DNA of 44,316 bases from an uncultured Marinoscillum sp. Lineage in GTDB: Bacteria > Bacteroidota > Bacteroidia > Cytophagales > MED-G16. Both the position numbers and the translations under genes were made by a program. Shown one piece after another: positions 1 through 9,527 of this stretch. Every line of letters begins with the position of its first letter. Within the stretch, counting starts at the first letter, position 1. The stretch spans positions 1 to 44,316 of the forward strand of contig CACOMW010000008.1 of the NCBI GenBank assembly GCA_902628365.1, in the 5' to 3' direction. The notes beneath the pieces were generated by a model. The model searched no databases and was not told the origin of the DNA. It saw only the letters and a list, made by a program, of their open reading frames with translations.

Positions 1-1436
1 TTTTTACAAGTATTGATAATTACATAATAATTTCTAATTCATTGATAAACATAAATGAATATTTAAAAAAAGTAGATTCTCAAGAGATTTGGATGAAATC
101 TATTTTTTATAATAATTTATTATCGAATCTTAATAATAAATCAAATATTGATTTATTTGTAAATCTTCCAAAAACAATCATTTATTTTTTACCAAAAATT
201 GAATATAACTTTAAAAATAATATCATTGACATATTTAAAGATTTTGATTTCTTATCATTGCAAATAACAAAATTAGATGAGAATTTTTATACTAGTTTAG
301 TATTAAGTAAAGCTGAATCAGCTAATGAAATTTCAAAAAAATCCTCAAATCTTATTGAAAATAATCGTATAGAAATAGATAAAAAAATCAATACAAAACC
401 TTACCTTATAAAAAGTCATTTAGATAATTCAACAGAAATTATATTTCAAGATAATTCTAATTATATATATCAAATTTCATCTAATTTTCAGAAAATTTGG
501 ATGGATTCGATATCGGCTAAAATCAACAGTAAGATTTATCAAATCGATTATTACAAAAACAATAAAAAACAAATAATTTTTTCTACTAAAAATATGATAC
601 ATTCATATGATAGAAATGGAAATGAATTAATAGAATATCCAATTAAAAACCCTTCTAATAATGAAATAGATCATTTCAATATAATTGATTACAATAATTC
701 AAAAAATTATAGACTTATTTTAAGTGACGTTAAAGGAAATGTTTTTTTAAAAGATAAAACTGGAAAAACTCTTAATGGATGGAACCCATTAAAATTTAGT
801 CCTTTAAGTCAATCACCTTTTCATATAAGAATATTAAATAAAGATTATATTATTATAATAGAAAAAAAAGGAGTTATTAATGTTTTAAATAGAAAAGGAA
901 AGAATTATCCTGGATTTCCATTAAAATTTGATACAAATATTGACAGCAATATATTCATAGAAAAAAAATCAACCCCAAAAAAATCTTTAATTACAGTTCT
1001 ATTAGAGAATGGAAAAATTATTAAAGTAAATATGAATGGAGTTATTGTTGAGGAAACCCAACTTTATAGACCGTCCATTAATTCAAAATTTGATTTATTA
1101 ATTGATCCTACAAAGAAAAATTATAAAATAGTTGTAAATGATGAAACAACAATTTACGTAATTGAAAAAAATGAAGTACAGTTTAAATATGATTTATTTG
1201 AAACAAAAGGTTTAAATTATCAATATTATTATTTTGGAGGGAATAATGAAATGTTATCTATTTTAAATAAATCAAAAAATAATATTACAATATTTAATTT
1301 AAAAACTAATTCAATTTCCAAAATAAATATTCCTAGTGATCAATTAATTTCAATACTGTATTATGATTATAAAAAGGAGTTTGAAATTTATTCTATACTA
1401 AACAATAAACTCCTAAAAAATAGATTAAATAATTAA
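1..1436 (+). CDS. Beta-propeller-like protein, 5' end outside the window
   Basis: The frame is open from base 3 through the left edge, so the gene is truncated. A TTG at 42 could serve as a start, but in-frame codons upstream read as ordinary protein (FTSIDNYIII), so the true start is probably outside. The remaining ~478 residues are rich in Asn, Ile and Lys. They contain short repeated blade-like units such as GNVFLKDKTGKTLNGW and NRKGKNYPGFPLKF; the PGFPL element is common in PQQ/WD-type propellers. Flavobacterial proteins of this look often carry a DUF3352-like region before the propeller, and the visible N-terminal part could be its end, but that is a guess. No catalytic motif was seen. 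The stop lies 18 bases before the next gene, suggesting co-transcription. Function unknown. Confidence 0.6.
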   Translation, partial: FTSIDNYIIISNSLININEYLKKVDSQEIWMKSIFYNNLLSNLNNKSNIDLFVNLPKTIIYFLPKIEYNFKNNIIDIFKDFDFLSLQITKLDENFYTSLVLSKAESANEISKKSSNLIENNRIEIDKKINTKPYLIKSHLDNSTEIIFQDNSNYIYQISSNFQKIWMDSISAKINSKIYQIDYYKNNKKQIIFSTKNMIHSYDRNGNELIEYPIKNPSNNEIDHFNIIDYNNSKNYRLILSDVKGNVFLKDKTGKTLNGWNPLKFSPLSQSPFHIRILNKDYIIIIEKKGVINVLNRKGKNYPGFPLKFDTNIDSNIFIEKKSTPKKSLITVLLENGKIIKVNMNGVIVEETQLYRPSINSKFDLLIDPTKKNYKIVVNDETTIYVIEKNEVQFKYDLFETKGLNYQYYYFGGNNEMLSILNKSKNNITIFNLKTNSISKINIPSDQLISILYYDYKKEFEIYSILNNKLLKNRLNN

Positions 1437-1454
1437 TTTTACTATTTTTATGAT

Positions 1455-4400
1455 ATGAAAACATTGAAACAATTATTCCCAATTTTATTACTATTACTAG
1501 TCTATCCGATAGTTGGATTTAGCCAAAAAGAAAAAAAGAAAAAAGGATTAAAATCTTTAATTTCCCTTGAAATTCCAAGCAGTATTGAATGGAGATCAAT
1601 AGGTCCATTTAGAGGAGGTAGAGCATCAAGTGTTGCTGGTGTTGTTGGACAACCAAATGTTTATTATTTTGGTGCTACTGGAGGAGGTGTTTGGAAAACT
1701 AAAGATGGTGGGCAATCATGGAAAAATATATCAGATGGTTATTTTGGAGGTTCAATTGGAGCAATCTCAGTTAGTATATCTGATCCAAATATAATTTATG
1801 TTGGTAATGGAGAAGAAACTGTGAGGGGAAATGTTTCACCGGGATATGGTGGTTTTTGGAAGTCATATGATGCTGGCAAAACATGGGAAAAATTAAATTT
1901 AGATATTGATCAAGTTCAAGTTGGAAGAATAATTATTCATCCAAAAAATCCAGATGTTGTATTCATAGCAGTAATTGGTGATTTATTTAAAAACTCAAAA
2001 GAAAGGGGAATATATAGAACATTAGATGGTGGTAAAAATTGGAAAAAAGTATTATATATTAACGAAAGATCAGGAGGGAATGATATAACCTTTGAACCTG
2101 GAAATCCTAGGGTTATATATGCTTCTACTTGGAATATTAGAAGAACCCCATATAGTCTTGAAAGTGGAGGAAATGGATCTTACTTATGGAAGTCTACTGA
2201 TCAAGGAAATACATGGAAAAACATATCTAATAACGATGGACTACCAAAAGGAATATGGGGCAAAATAGGCATTACTGTTTCAACAGTTAATCCAAACATT
2301 GTTTATGCTTTGATTGAAAATAAAAATGGTGGACTTTTTAAATCTATTGATGCTGGAAAATCGTGGAAACTTATAAATGAAGATAGAAACCTTCGTCAAA
2401 GAGCTTGGTATTATACTAGAATTTATGCAGATACTAAATTTGAGGATAGAATATACGTCATGAATGTTCAATTTTGGAGATCAGAAGATGGTGGAAAAAC
2501 ATTCAAAAGTTATAATACTCCTCACGGTGATCATCATGATTTATGGATAGACCCACTAGATAACAAACGTATGATAGTTGCCGATGATGGAGGTGCTCAA
2601 GTAAGTTATGATGATGCAAAAAATTGGAGTACTTATATGAATCAGCCTACAGCACAATATTATAGAGTAGCTACTGATAATAGTTTTCCATATAATATTT
2701 TAGTTGCTCAACAAGATAATAGTACACAAAGAATACCTCATAGGGTAAATAGAGGTGGAATATCAGAAAAAGATTGGGAATCTTCTGCAGGTGGAGAAAG
2801 TGCTCATTTAGCTGCTGACCCTCTAAATCCAAAAGTAGTTTATGGAGGTAGTTATGGAGGTTATCTTACAAGATTAGATCATGAAACAGGTGAATCTAGA
2901 TCAATAAATGTTTGGCCTAATAATCCAATGGGTCATGGAGCTGAAGATATGAAATATAGATTTCAATGGAATTTTCCAATATTTTTTTCACCATGGGATA
3001 AAGAAAAATTATATACAACATCAAACCATTTTCACAAAACAACTAATGAAGGTCAAACATGGGAAGTAATCAGTCCTGATTTAACTAGAAACGAAAAGCA
3101 AAAACTTGGTCCCTCAGGAGGTCCAATTACAAAAGATAACACAGCTGTTGAATATTATGCTACAATATTTGCAGCATGTGAATCACCTTATGAAAAAGAT
3201 TTATTGTGGGCTGCTTCAGATGATGGTCTCATTCATTTATCAAAAGATGGTGGAAATAATTGGGAAAATGTTACACCAAAAATCTCTCCATCACATATAA
3301 TGTGGAATAGTGTTGATCCTGATCCCTTTGTAAAAGGCGGACTTTATGCTGCTGGAACGCTATATAAAACTGGAGATTATCAACCATACTTATATAAAAC
3401 AAAAGATTACGGTAAAAGTTGGGAAAAAATAGATTTAGGGATTGAAAAAAATCATTTTACTAGAGTATTAAGGGCAGATCCAAAAAGAAAAGGTCTACTT
3501 TACGCTGGAACTGAATCTGGTGTATATATTTCATTTGATGATGGAGAAAGTTGGAACTCATTTCAACAAAATCTCCCCCTAGTTCCAATAACTGACTTAA
3601 CTATTAAAAATAATAATTTAATAGCTGCTACTCAAGGAAGATCAGTTTGGTTAATTGATGATTTAACACCACTTCATCAAATTAATAATCAAATTTTAAG
3701 TTCTAAATTTCATGTTTTCAAACCTATTGATTCTTATAGAATGGGTTACCCAAGCTGGAGAACAAACTCTTCCAAAAACGGAACTAACCATCATAATGGA
3801 GTTAAAATATTTTTTAATATTGATTCAACTAAAGTATGGAATGATTCATTAAAAGTTTCCCTTGAATTTATGGATATGAATAGAAAAACCATTAAAATAT
3901 TTTCAAATTTTTCAAAAGAAAATAATTTAAAAATCAAGGATGGTTCAAATTCATTTGTATGGAATATGAGATACAAAAATGCAGAAGGTTTTGATGGATT
4001 AATTATGTGGGCTGCAAGTTTAACTGGTCCTAAAGCAATTCCTGGAAAGTATTTTGCAAAGCTTACAGTAAATGGAGAATCTAAAGAGACTGAATTTTTT
4101 ATTTTGAAAGATGAAAGAAGTAATTCTACCATTAACGATTTAAAAGATCAATTCAATTTTTTAATTGAGATAAGAGATAAAGTTACTGAAATCCATCGAT
4201 CTATTTCAGATATGAGACTCATAATAAATCAAATAAATACTTTTAAAAGTAAAATTGATAATAATAAAGAAATAATAACTAAAATGAATAATTTAATTGA
4301 TGAAATTAATATAATCCAAAACAAATTATATCAAACAAAAAATAAAAGTAGACAAGATCCTCTTAATTATCCAATTAAATTAAATAATAAACTAGCACAT

Positions 4401-4583
4401 TTGTCCAGTGTTTCTTCAAATGGAAATTACAAACCAACTGATCAAATGATTGAAGTTAAAAATGAATTGATTAAAAAAATAAATCAGGAATTAAAAAAAT
4501 GGGATTCAATTAAAAACGAAGAACTAAAAAATCTCAATAACGAAATCAAAAACATTGGTATCGATTTAATATCTATTAATTAA
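1455..4583 (+). CDS. Secreted sortilin/BNR-repeat (VPS10-like) beta-propeller protein
   Basis: A 1042-residue exported protein. The N-terminus has two lysines followed by a long leucine-rich stretch ending in FSQ, a good signal peptide. From about residue 45 to 750 there are many sialidase-type Asp-box/BNR units (for example DGGQSWKN, DAGKTWEK, DGGKNWKK, DQGNTWKN, DDGESWNS), the pattern of the VPS10/sortilin-like 'glycosyl hydrolase' family that is abundant in Bacteroidota. The last ~200 residues (about 840-1042) are a different, Lys/Asn-rich region with coiled-coil-like heptads. No sialidase catalytic set (Arg triad, nucleophilic Tyr) could be assigned, so an enzyme activity should not be assumed. 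It more likely binds or processes extracellular polymers or assists secretion. The ATG start is fixed by the signal peptide. Confidence 0.85.
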   Translation: MKTLKQLFPILLLLLVYPIVGFSQKEKKKKGLKSLISLEIPSSIEWRSIGPFRGGRASSVAGVVGQPNVYYFGATGGGVWKTKDGGQSWKNISDGYFGGSIGAISVSISDPNIIYVGNGEETVRGNVSPGYGGFWKSYDAGKTWEKLNLDIDQVQVGRIIIHPKNPDVVFIAVIGDLFKNSKERGIYRTLDGGKNWKKVLYINERSGGNDITFEPGNPRVIYASTWNIRRTPYSLESGGNGSYLWKSTDQGNTWKNISNNDGLPKGIWGKIGITVSTVNPNIVYALIENKNGGLFKSIDAGKSWKLINEDRNLRQRAWYYTRIYADTKFEDRIYVMNVQFWRSEDGGKTFKSYNTPHGDHHDLWIDPLDNKRMIVADDGGAQVSYDDAKNWSTYMNQPTAQYYRVATDNSFPYNILVAQQDNSTQRIPHRVNRGGISEKDWESSAGGESAHLAADPLNPKVVYGGSYGGYLTRLDHETGESRSINVWPNNPMGHGAEDMKYRFQWNFPIFFSPWDKEKLYTTSNHFHKTTNEGQTWEVISPDLTRNEKQKLGPSGGPITKDNTAVEYYATIFAACESPYEKDLLWAASDDGLIHLSKDGGNNWENVTPKISPSHIMWNSVDPDPFVKGGLYAAGTLYKTGDYQPYLYKTKDYGKSWEKIDLGIEKNHFTRVLRADPKRKGLLYAGTESGVYISFDDGESWNSFQQNLPLVPITDLTIKNNNLIAATQGRSVWLIDDLTPLHQINNQILSSKFHVFKPIDSYRMGYPSWRTNSSKNGTNHHNGVKIFFNIDSTKVWNDSLKVSLEFMDMNRKTIKIFSNFSKENNLKIKDGSNSFVWNMRYKNAEGFDGLIMWAASLTGPKAIPGKYFAKLTVNGESKETEFFILKDERSNSTINDLKDQFNFLIEIRDKVTEIHRSISDMRLIINQINTFKSKIDNNKEIITKMNNLIDEINIIQNKLYQTKNKSRQDPLNYPIKLNNKLAHLSSVSSNGNYKPTDQMIEVKNELIKKINQELKKWDSIKNEELKNLNNEIKNIGIDLISIN

Positions 4584-4622
4584 TTTCGTATTTATTTCTT
4601 TAATCTTTCTAATTCATTATAA

Positions 4623-5936
4623 ATGAGTAACATTGTAGCTATTGTTGGAAGACCAAATGTTGGTAAATCTACTCTTTTCAACAGATTAGTTGAAAAAAGA
4701 AAAGCTATTATAGATGATGAAAGTGGTGTTACTAGAGATAGACATTATGGTATTTCAGAATGGAATGGAAAAAAATTCACAGTTATTGATACAGGTGGAT
4801 ATGTTGAAAAAAGCAAAGATATTTTTGAAAAAAAAATAAAGGAACAGGTTATTTTGGCATTAAACGAAGCCTCAGTTATTCTTTTCATGGTTGACTGTAA
4901 AGATGGTTTGACTAATTTAGATTTAGATTTTTCAAAAATAATTAGAGAATTAAATAAAAAAACAATTATTGTAGCTAACAAAGCTGATAATTATAAAATT
5001 TCATTAAATTCAAATGAGTTTTTTGAATTGGGATTTAAAGAATCAGAATTAATGCCAATATCATCCCAAAGTGGATCTGGAACGGGAGAATTACTTGATC
5101 TTGTAACAAAAAATTTAGATGATAATATTAATAAACTTGAAGAAAATAAAATACCTAAAATTGCTATTGTTGGAAGACCAAATGTCGGTAAATCTTCACT
5201 GATTAATTTATTACTTGGAGAAGAAAGAAATATAGTAACAAGTATTTCGGGGACAACAAGAGATTCTATAGATTCAGTTTATAAGCTATATAATAATGAA
5301 TTTATTCTAACAGATACTGCTGGAATAAGAAAAAAAGCTAAAGTAAAAGAAAATATTGAATTTTACTCGGTAATGAGATCAATTCAAGCAATAGAAAATA
5401 GTGATTTATGTATAGTAATGATTGATGCTAGTCAGGGTTTTGAAAGTCAAGATATGAATATTCTAAGTCTTGCAACAAAATATAAAAAAGGAATTATTTT
5501 GATGATAAATAAATGGGATTTGATAAAAAAAAAAAATAATACATCTAAATTATTAGAAGAACAAATCAACAATAAAATTCAACCTCTTGATTTCGTTCCT
5601 ATTATTTTTACATCAATACTAAAAAAACAAAGAATTCATAAATTATTAAATATTTGTCAAGAAGTTTACAATAATAGAAAACAAAGAATTAGTACTTCTA
5701 AGCTAAATAATTCCATTTTACCAGAAATTAAAAAATACCCACCTCCAGCAAAAAAAGGTAAACATATAAAAATTAAGTATATAACACAATTACCAACAAA
5801 TACTCCAACGATCGCTTTTTTTTGTAATCTTCCACAGTATATTAAAGAACCTTATAAAAGATACTTATTAAATAAAATAAGAGAAAAATTTTCTTTTGAA
5901 GGTGTTCCTATTTCACTTGTATTTAGAAAGAAATAA
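4623..5936 (+). CDS. der: Ribosome biogenesis GTPase Der (EngA)
   Basis: This 437-residue protein has two tandem GTPase domains, the hallmark of Der. P-loops GRPNVGKS occur at residues 9-16 and 184-191. The G3 motifs are DTGG and DTAG. The G4 motifs are NKAD (first domain) and NKWD (second). The C-terminal KH-like domain follows, with the usual PPPAKKGKHIKIKYITQ-type segment. Der binds the 50S subunit and is needed for its late assembly. Length and domain order are normal. It begins 39 bases after the propeller gene and is followed 44 bases later by leuS. Confidence 0.97.
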   Translation: MSNIVAIVGRPNVGKSTLFNRLVEKRKAIIDDESGVTRDRHYGISEWNGKKFTVIDTGGYVEKSKDIFEKKIKEQVILALNEASVILFMVDCKDGLTNLDLDFSKIIRELNKKTIIVANKADNYKISLNSNEFFELGFKESELMPISSQSGSGTGELLDLVTKNLDDNINKLEENKIPKIAIVGRPNVGKSSLINLLLGEERNIVTSISGTTRDSIDSVYKLYNNEFILTDTAGIRKKAKVKENIEFYSVMRSIQAIENSDLCIVMIDASQGFESQDMNILSLATKYKKGIILMINKWDLIKKKNNTSKLLEEQINNKIQPLDFVPIIFTSILKKQRIHKLLNICQEVYNNRKQRISTSKLNNSILPEIKKYPPPAKKGKHIKIKYITQLPTNTPTIAFFCNLPQYIKEPYKRYLLNKIREKFSFEGVPISLVFRKK

Positions 5937-5962
5937 TTTCAATAATAATAATAATTTAATAG

Positions 5963-5970
5963 TATTTTTG
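5963..5970 (+). promoter_or_regulatory. Candidate Bacteroidota -7 box upstream of leuS
   Basis: TATTTTTG matches the Bacteroidota consensus TAnnTTTG and lies 10 bases before the leuS ATG. No convincing TTTG -33 element was found at the expected distance, so this is a weak call. If used, the leader would be only a few bases long. Confidence 0.3.
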
Positions 5971-5980
5971 TGTCAATATT

Positions 5981-8668
5981 ATGCAGTACAATTTTTCTAA
6001 AATAGAAGATAAATGGCAAAAATTTTGGTTAAAAAATAAAACTTATAAAACCAGAATAAATAAAAAGCCCAAATATTATATTATGGATATGTTTCCTTAT
6101 CCATCAGGTTCAGGATTACATGTAGGTCATCCACTAGGATATATTGCATCAGATATTATTTCTAGATATAAAAAATTAAAAGGATTTAATGTATTACATC
6201 CAATGGGATTTGATTCTTTTGGTCTACCAGCTGAACAATACGCAATTAAAACAGGCAAACATCCTAAAGAAACAACCAAAAAAAATATTGATATTTTTAA
6301 AAAACAACTTAATACAATTGGATTATCTTTTGATTGGGACAGAGAAGTTAGAACAAGTGATAGCAAATATTATAAATGGACTCAATGGATATTTTTAAAA
6401 TTGTATAATAGTTATTTTGATAAAGAAAAAAATAAGGCTCTACCAATTGAAAAACTTACTATACCTAAAAGCTTGAGTTTAAAACAAAAAAATGATTTTA
6501 TTGATTCTAAAAGACTAGCTTATATCGATGAAATAAATGTAAATTGGTGTGAGGAACTAGGAACAGTATTATCTAATGAAGAAGTAATTGGTGGATTTAG
6601 TGAAAGAGGCGGTTTTCCCGTCGTGAAAAAACCTATGAAACAGTGGGTAATGAGAATTACAAAATATTCAGAAAGACTTTTAAATGATCTTAAAAATTTA
6701 GATTGGCCTGAATCTATTAAAACTTCTCAAAAAAATTGGATAGGAAAGTCTGAAGGAGCAGAAATTTCATTTAAAGTAGATAATAATAAACTCATTGAAG
6801 TTTTTACCACTAGACCTGATACAATTTTTGGCGCAACATATTTGGTTCTTGCACCAGAACATAAATTAATTCCAGAAATTACATCTAAAGATAAAACCAA
6901 ATTAGTTAAAGAGTATATAAATAAAACTTTATCAAAAAGTGAACTTGAGAGACAAGAAAATGAAAAAAATAAAACTGGTGTTTTTATTGGAAATTATGCT
7001 TTAAACCCCATTTCAAATAAAAAAATTCCTATATGGATATCTGACTACGTTTTAGCAAGTTATGGCACTGGTGCAATAATGGCAGTACCTGCCCATGATG
7101 AAAGGGATTTTCAGTTTGCTAATAAATTTAATCTCGAAATAACCAAAGTAATTGAAAGTAAATCAGATGAAAAATGTTTTACTGGAAATGGTAAAATAAT
7201 AAATTCTGGTGAATTCAATGGAATTGATAACAATGAGTTTAAAAATATAGTTTGCGATAAGTTAAAAGAGATAAGTCAAGGTAAAAAAACAATAAATTAT
7301 AAACTAAGAGATTGGATATTTACTAGACAAAGATATTGGGGTGAACCAATACCAATTTTACATTCAGATAATAAAAGAATAGCCTTAAATGAAAATGATT
7401 TACCATTAAAATTACCTTCTGTTGATAGTTATCTTCCAACTGATGATGGATCATCACCATTGGCTAGAAATAAAAAATGGATATCAACAGAAATAAATGG
7501 AAAAAAATATACTAGAGAAACAAATACTATGCCTCAATGGGCTGGCTCATGCTGGTACTACTTAAGATATTTAGACCCAAATAATGATGAAATTTTTGCC
7601 GAAAAGAAAAAAATAAAATATTGGATGCCGGTTGATTTATATATTGGTGGAGCTGAACATGCTGTTCTGCATTTATTGTACTCTAGGTTTTGGCATAAGG
7701 TTTTATATGATTTGAATTATGTAAATACAAAAGAACCTTTTAAAAAATTAGTTAATCAAGGAATGATACTTGGTAGATCTAGTTTTGTATATAGAATTAA
7801 AGGAAGTAATAAATATGTCTCATATAATTTAAGAAAAAGATATGACTATACAAGATTACATGTAGATGTAAGTTTTGTTGAAAATGATCAATTAAATATA
7901 AATAAATTTAAAAATTCATCTAAAGAATTAAAAGATTCTGAATTTATTCTAGAAAAAGATAAGTATATATGTGGCTCTGAAATAGAAAAGATGTCGAAAT
8001 CAAAAAGTAATGTTGTAAATCCAGATAAAATTATTAAAAAATATGGTGCAGATACACTTAGAATGTATGAAATGTTTTTAGGTCCAATAGAGCAATCAAA
8101 ACCATGGAATACAAATGGAATTGAAGGTGTATTTAAATTTTTAAATAAATTTTGGAATTTATTTCATGTTAAAAACAGGTTTGAAGTAAGTGAAGAGAAA
8201 GCAAACAGCAAAGAGTTAAAAATACTACATAATACAATCAAAAAAATCGAAGAAGATATAGAAAGACTATCTATTAATACCTGTATTAGTCAACTAATGA
8301 TCACTATAAATGAATTAATAAAGTTGAATTGTAATAAAAAAGAAATTCTTAAACCAATGATTATAGTTTGTTCTCCTTTCGCACCTCATATTTGTGAAGA
8401 ATTATGGGAAAAAATAGGAAATAAAAAATCTGTAACAAAAGAAATATATCCAGAATATAATTCTAATTATCTTGTTGAAAGCGAATATGAATACCCTATA
8501 ATGATTAATGGGAAATTAAGAAGTAAACAAAAGTTTGCTCTTGATCTAAAAAAACAAGAAATTGAAGAATTAGTTATGAAAAATCAAACTGTAATAAAAT
8601 GGGTTAAGGGTAATAGAGTCAAAAAAATTATTACCGTACCCAATAAAATAATTAATATAGTTTTTTAG
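5981..8668 (+). CDS. leuS: Leucyl-tRNA synthetase
   Basis: A class I aminoacyl-tRNA synthetase of 895 residues that charges tRNA-Leu. The HIGH-type signature is HVGH at residues 47-50, within PYPSGSGLHVGHP. The KMSKS loop is at 670-674. The CP1 editing domain is present, with the TTRPDTIFGATY and GTGAIMAVPAHDERDF elements that hydrolyse mischarged tRNA. The GSCWYYLRYLDP segment is typical of bacterial LeuRS. A C-terminal anticodon-binding region follows. Length is within the usual bacterial range, slightly short. The stop codon overlaps the end of the convergent SGNH hydrolase gene by 4 bases. Confidence 0.97.
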   Translation: MQYNFSKIEDKWQKFWLKNKTYKTRINKKPKYYIMDMFPYPSGSGLHVGHPLGYIASDIISRYKKLKGFNVLHPMGFDSFGLPAEQYAIKTGKHPKETTKKNIDIFKKQLNTIGLSFDWDREVRTSDSKYYKWTQWIFLKLYNSYFDKEKNKALPIEKLTIPKSLSLKQKNDFIDSKRLAYIDEINVNWCEELGTVLSNEEVIGGFSERGGFPVVKKPMKQWVMRITKYSERLLNDLKNLDWPESIKTSQKNWIGKSEGAEISFKVDNNKLIEVFTTRPDTIFGATYLVLAPEHKLIPEITSKDKTKLVKEYINKTLSKSELERQENEKNKTGVFIGNYALNPISNKKIPIWISDYVLASYGTGAIMAVPAHDERDFQFANKFNLEITKVIESKSDEKCFTGNGKIINSGEFNGIDNNEFKNIVCDKLKEISQGKKTINYKLRDWIFTRQRYWGEPIPILHSDNKRIALNENDLPLKLPSVDSYLPTDDGSSPLARNKKWISTEINGKKYTRETNTMPQWAGSCWYYLRYLDPNNDEIFAEKKKIKYWMPVDLYIGGAEHAVLHLLYSRFWHKVLYDLNYVNTKEPFKKLVNQGMILGRSSFVYRIKGSNKYVSYNLRKRYDYTRLHVDVSFVENDQLNINKFKNSSKELKDSEFILEKDKYICGSEIEKMSKSKSNVVNPDKIIKKYGADTLRMYEMFLGPIEQSKPWNTNGIEGVFKFLNKFWNLFHVKNRFEVSEEKANSKELKILHNTIKKIEEDIERLSINTCISQLMITINELIKLNCNKKEILKPMIIVCSPFAPHICEELWEKIGNKKSVTKEIYPEYNSNYLVESEYEYPIMINGKLRSKQKFALDLKKQEIEELVMKNQTVIKWVKGNRVKKIITVPNKIINIVF

Positions 8669-9333
8669 TTTTTTACTATTCGATTAAAAATTGGATTACT
8701 AATTTTTTCAACCCATAGATTATACATTTTCTTGGAAGGATGTAAATTATCAAATGCTATAAGAGTTGTATCAAATTGAGCTAATCTTGAAATTTCTGTT
8801 ATATCAAAATACATTACATTATATTTATTTGAAATCATTTTGTTAATAGTATTATAAGAATTTATTTCATTGAATATTCTCTTTTTATCTTCTTCAGAAC
8901 TAACAAATGATGTAACTCCATAATCTGGGATTGACAAAACAAAAACGTTATTTTTATTCTTTGCATAATTTCTAGCCTTAACTAACAATTTTTCAAATTC
9001 ATTACTATATTTTGAAATATCATATCCTCGATATTGATTATTCACTCCTATTAAAAGGGAAACCATATCATATTTTTTATTAATTTCTAATGAATTTAAT
9101 GAATCTATTAACTCATCAGTTGTCCAGCCAGTTTTTGCAACTATTGTCACTTTATCTAAAACTTTTTCTTTAAAGTTTAATTTATTTTTCAATTGATTAG
9201 GATAAGAATACAAATGATCAACAGATTCTCCAATAGTATAAGAATCTCCTAAAGCAAGATAAGTTAAATGATTTGTAGTTTCATTTTTGTAAGCACAAGA
9301 AAAGAAAAATAAAAAAAACAAAAACCTTATCAC
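8665..9333 (-). CDS. GDSL/SGNH-family hydrolase, predicted lipoprotein
   Basis: A 222-residue protein with a short Phe-rich signal sequence ending FFFSC, so Cys13 is a plausible lipidation site. The SGNH block I motif LALGDSYTIGES places the catalytic serine at residue 31. The C-terminal DNLHPS motif supplies the Asp/His pair. The GVNNQYRG element matches the block III GxND region, but with Asn in place of Asp. The family includes esterases, lipases and acyl-hydrolases; the substrate cannot be inferred. The start is GTG (complement of 9331-9333), sharing one base with the stop of the upstream small gene (TAGTG), so translational coupling is likely. Last gene of the SDR-ispG operon. Confidence 0.85.
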   Translation of the reverse strand: MIRFLFFLFFFSCAYKNETTNHLTYLALGDSYTIGESVDHLYSYPNQLKNKLNFKEKVLDKVTIVAKTGWTTDELIDSLNSLEINKKYDMVSLLIGVNNQYRGYDISKYSNEFEKLLVKARNYAKNKNNVFVLSIPDYGVTSFVSSEEDKKRIFNEINSYNTINKMISNKYNVMYFDITEISRLAQFDTTLIAFDNLHPSKKMYNLWVEKISNPIFNRIVKN

Positions 9334-9521
9334 TAGATTAATCTTCTAAAGATTATAAATAAAACACCTAATAAAAACATAATAATAGATATTTTATTAA
9401 CTGTATGCATTGCTTTTAAACTAAAGTTAGTTTTTCTTTTAGGATCTTTTTTTCTGAAAAAATAGTTTGCAACTTCAGAAAAATCAAAATAATAAGATAA
9501 TTTTTTCTTTTTATTATTCAT
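9333..9521 (-). CDS. Small membrane protein, DUF6728-like
   Basis: A 62-residue protein. A polar, basic first half carries the segment YFFRKKDPKRKTNF, followed by one transmembrane helix (about residues 45-60, ISIIMFLLGVLFIIF). This arrangement resembles the short Bacteroidota family DUF6728; the match is from memory of the conserved FFRKKDP..TNF core. It lies 6 bases downstream of ispG and overlaps the SGNH gene by one base, so it is clearly within the operon. Function unknown. Confidence 0.65.
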   Translation of the reverse strand: MNNKKKKLSYYFDFSEVANYFFRKKDPKRKTNFSLKAMHTVNKISIIMFLLGVLFIIFRRLI

Positions 9522-9527
9522 AACGAT

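Noticed and set aside
3791-4132. 113-codon open frame on the minus strand inside the sortilin-like gene
   Set aside because: It is antisense to a well-supported plus-strand coding region, with no motif and no plausible neighbour; a chance open frame.
1455-4583. Calling the large secreted protein a sialidase
   Set aside because: It has many Asp-box repeats, but the catalytic Arg triad and Tyr/Glu pair of sialidases could not be assigned; the VPS10/sortilin-like description is safer.
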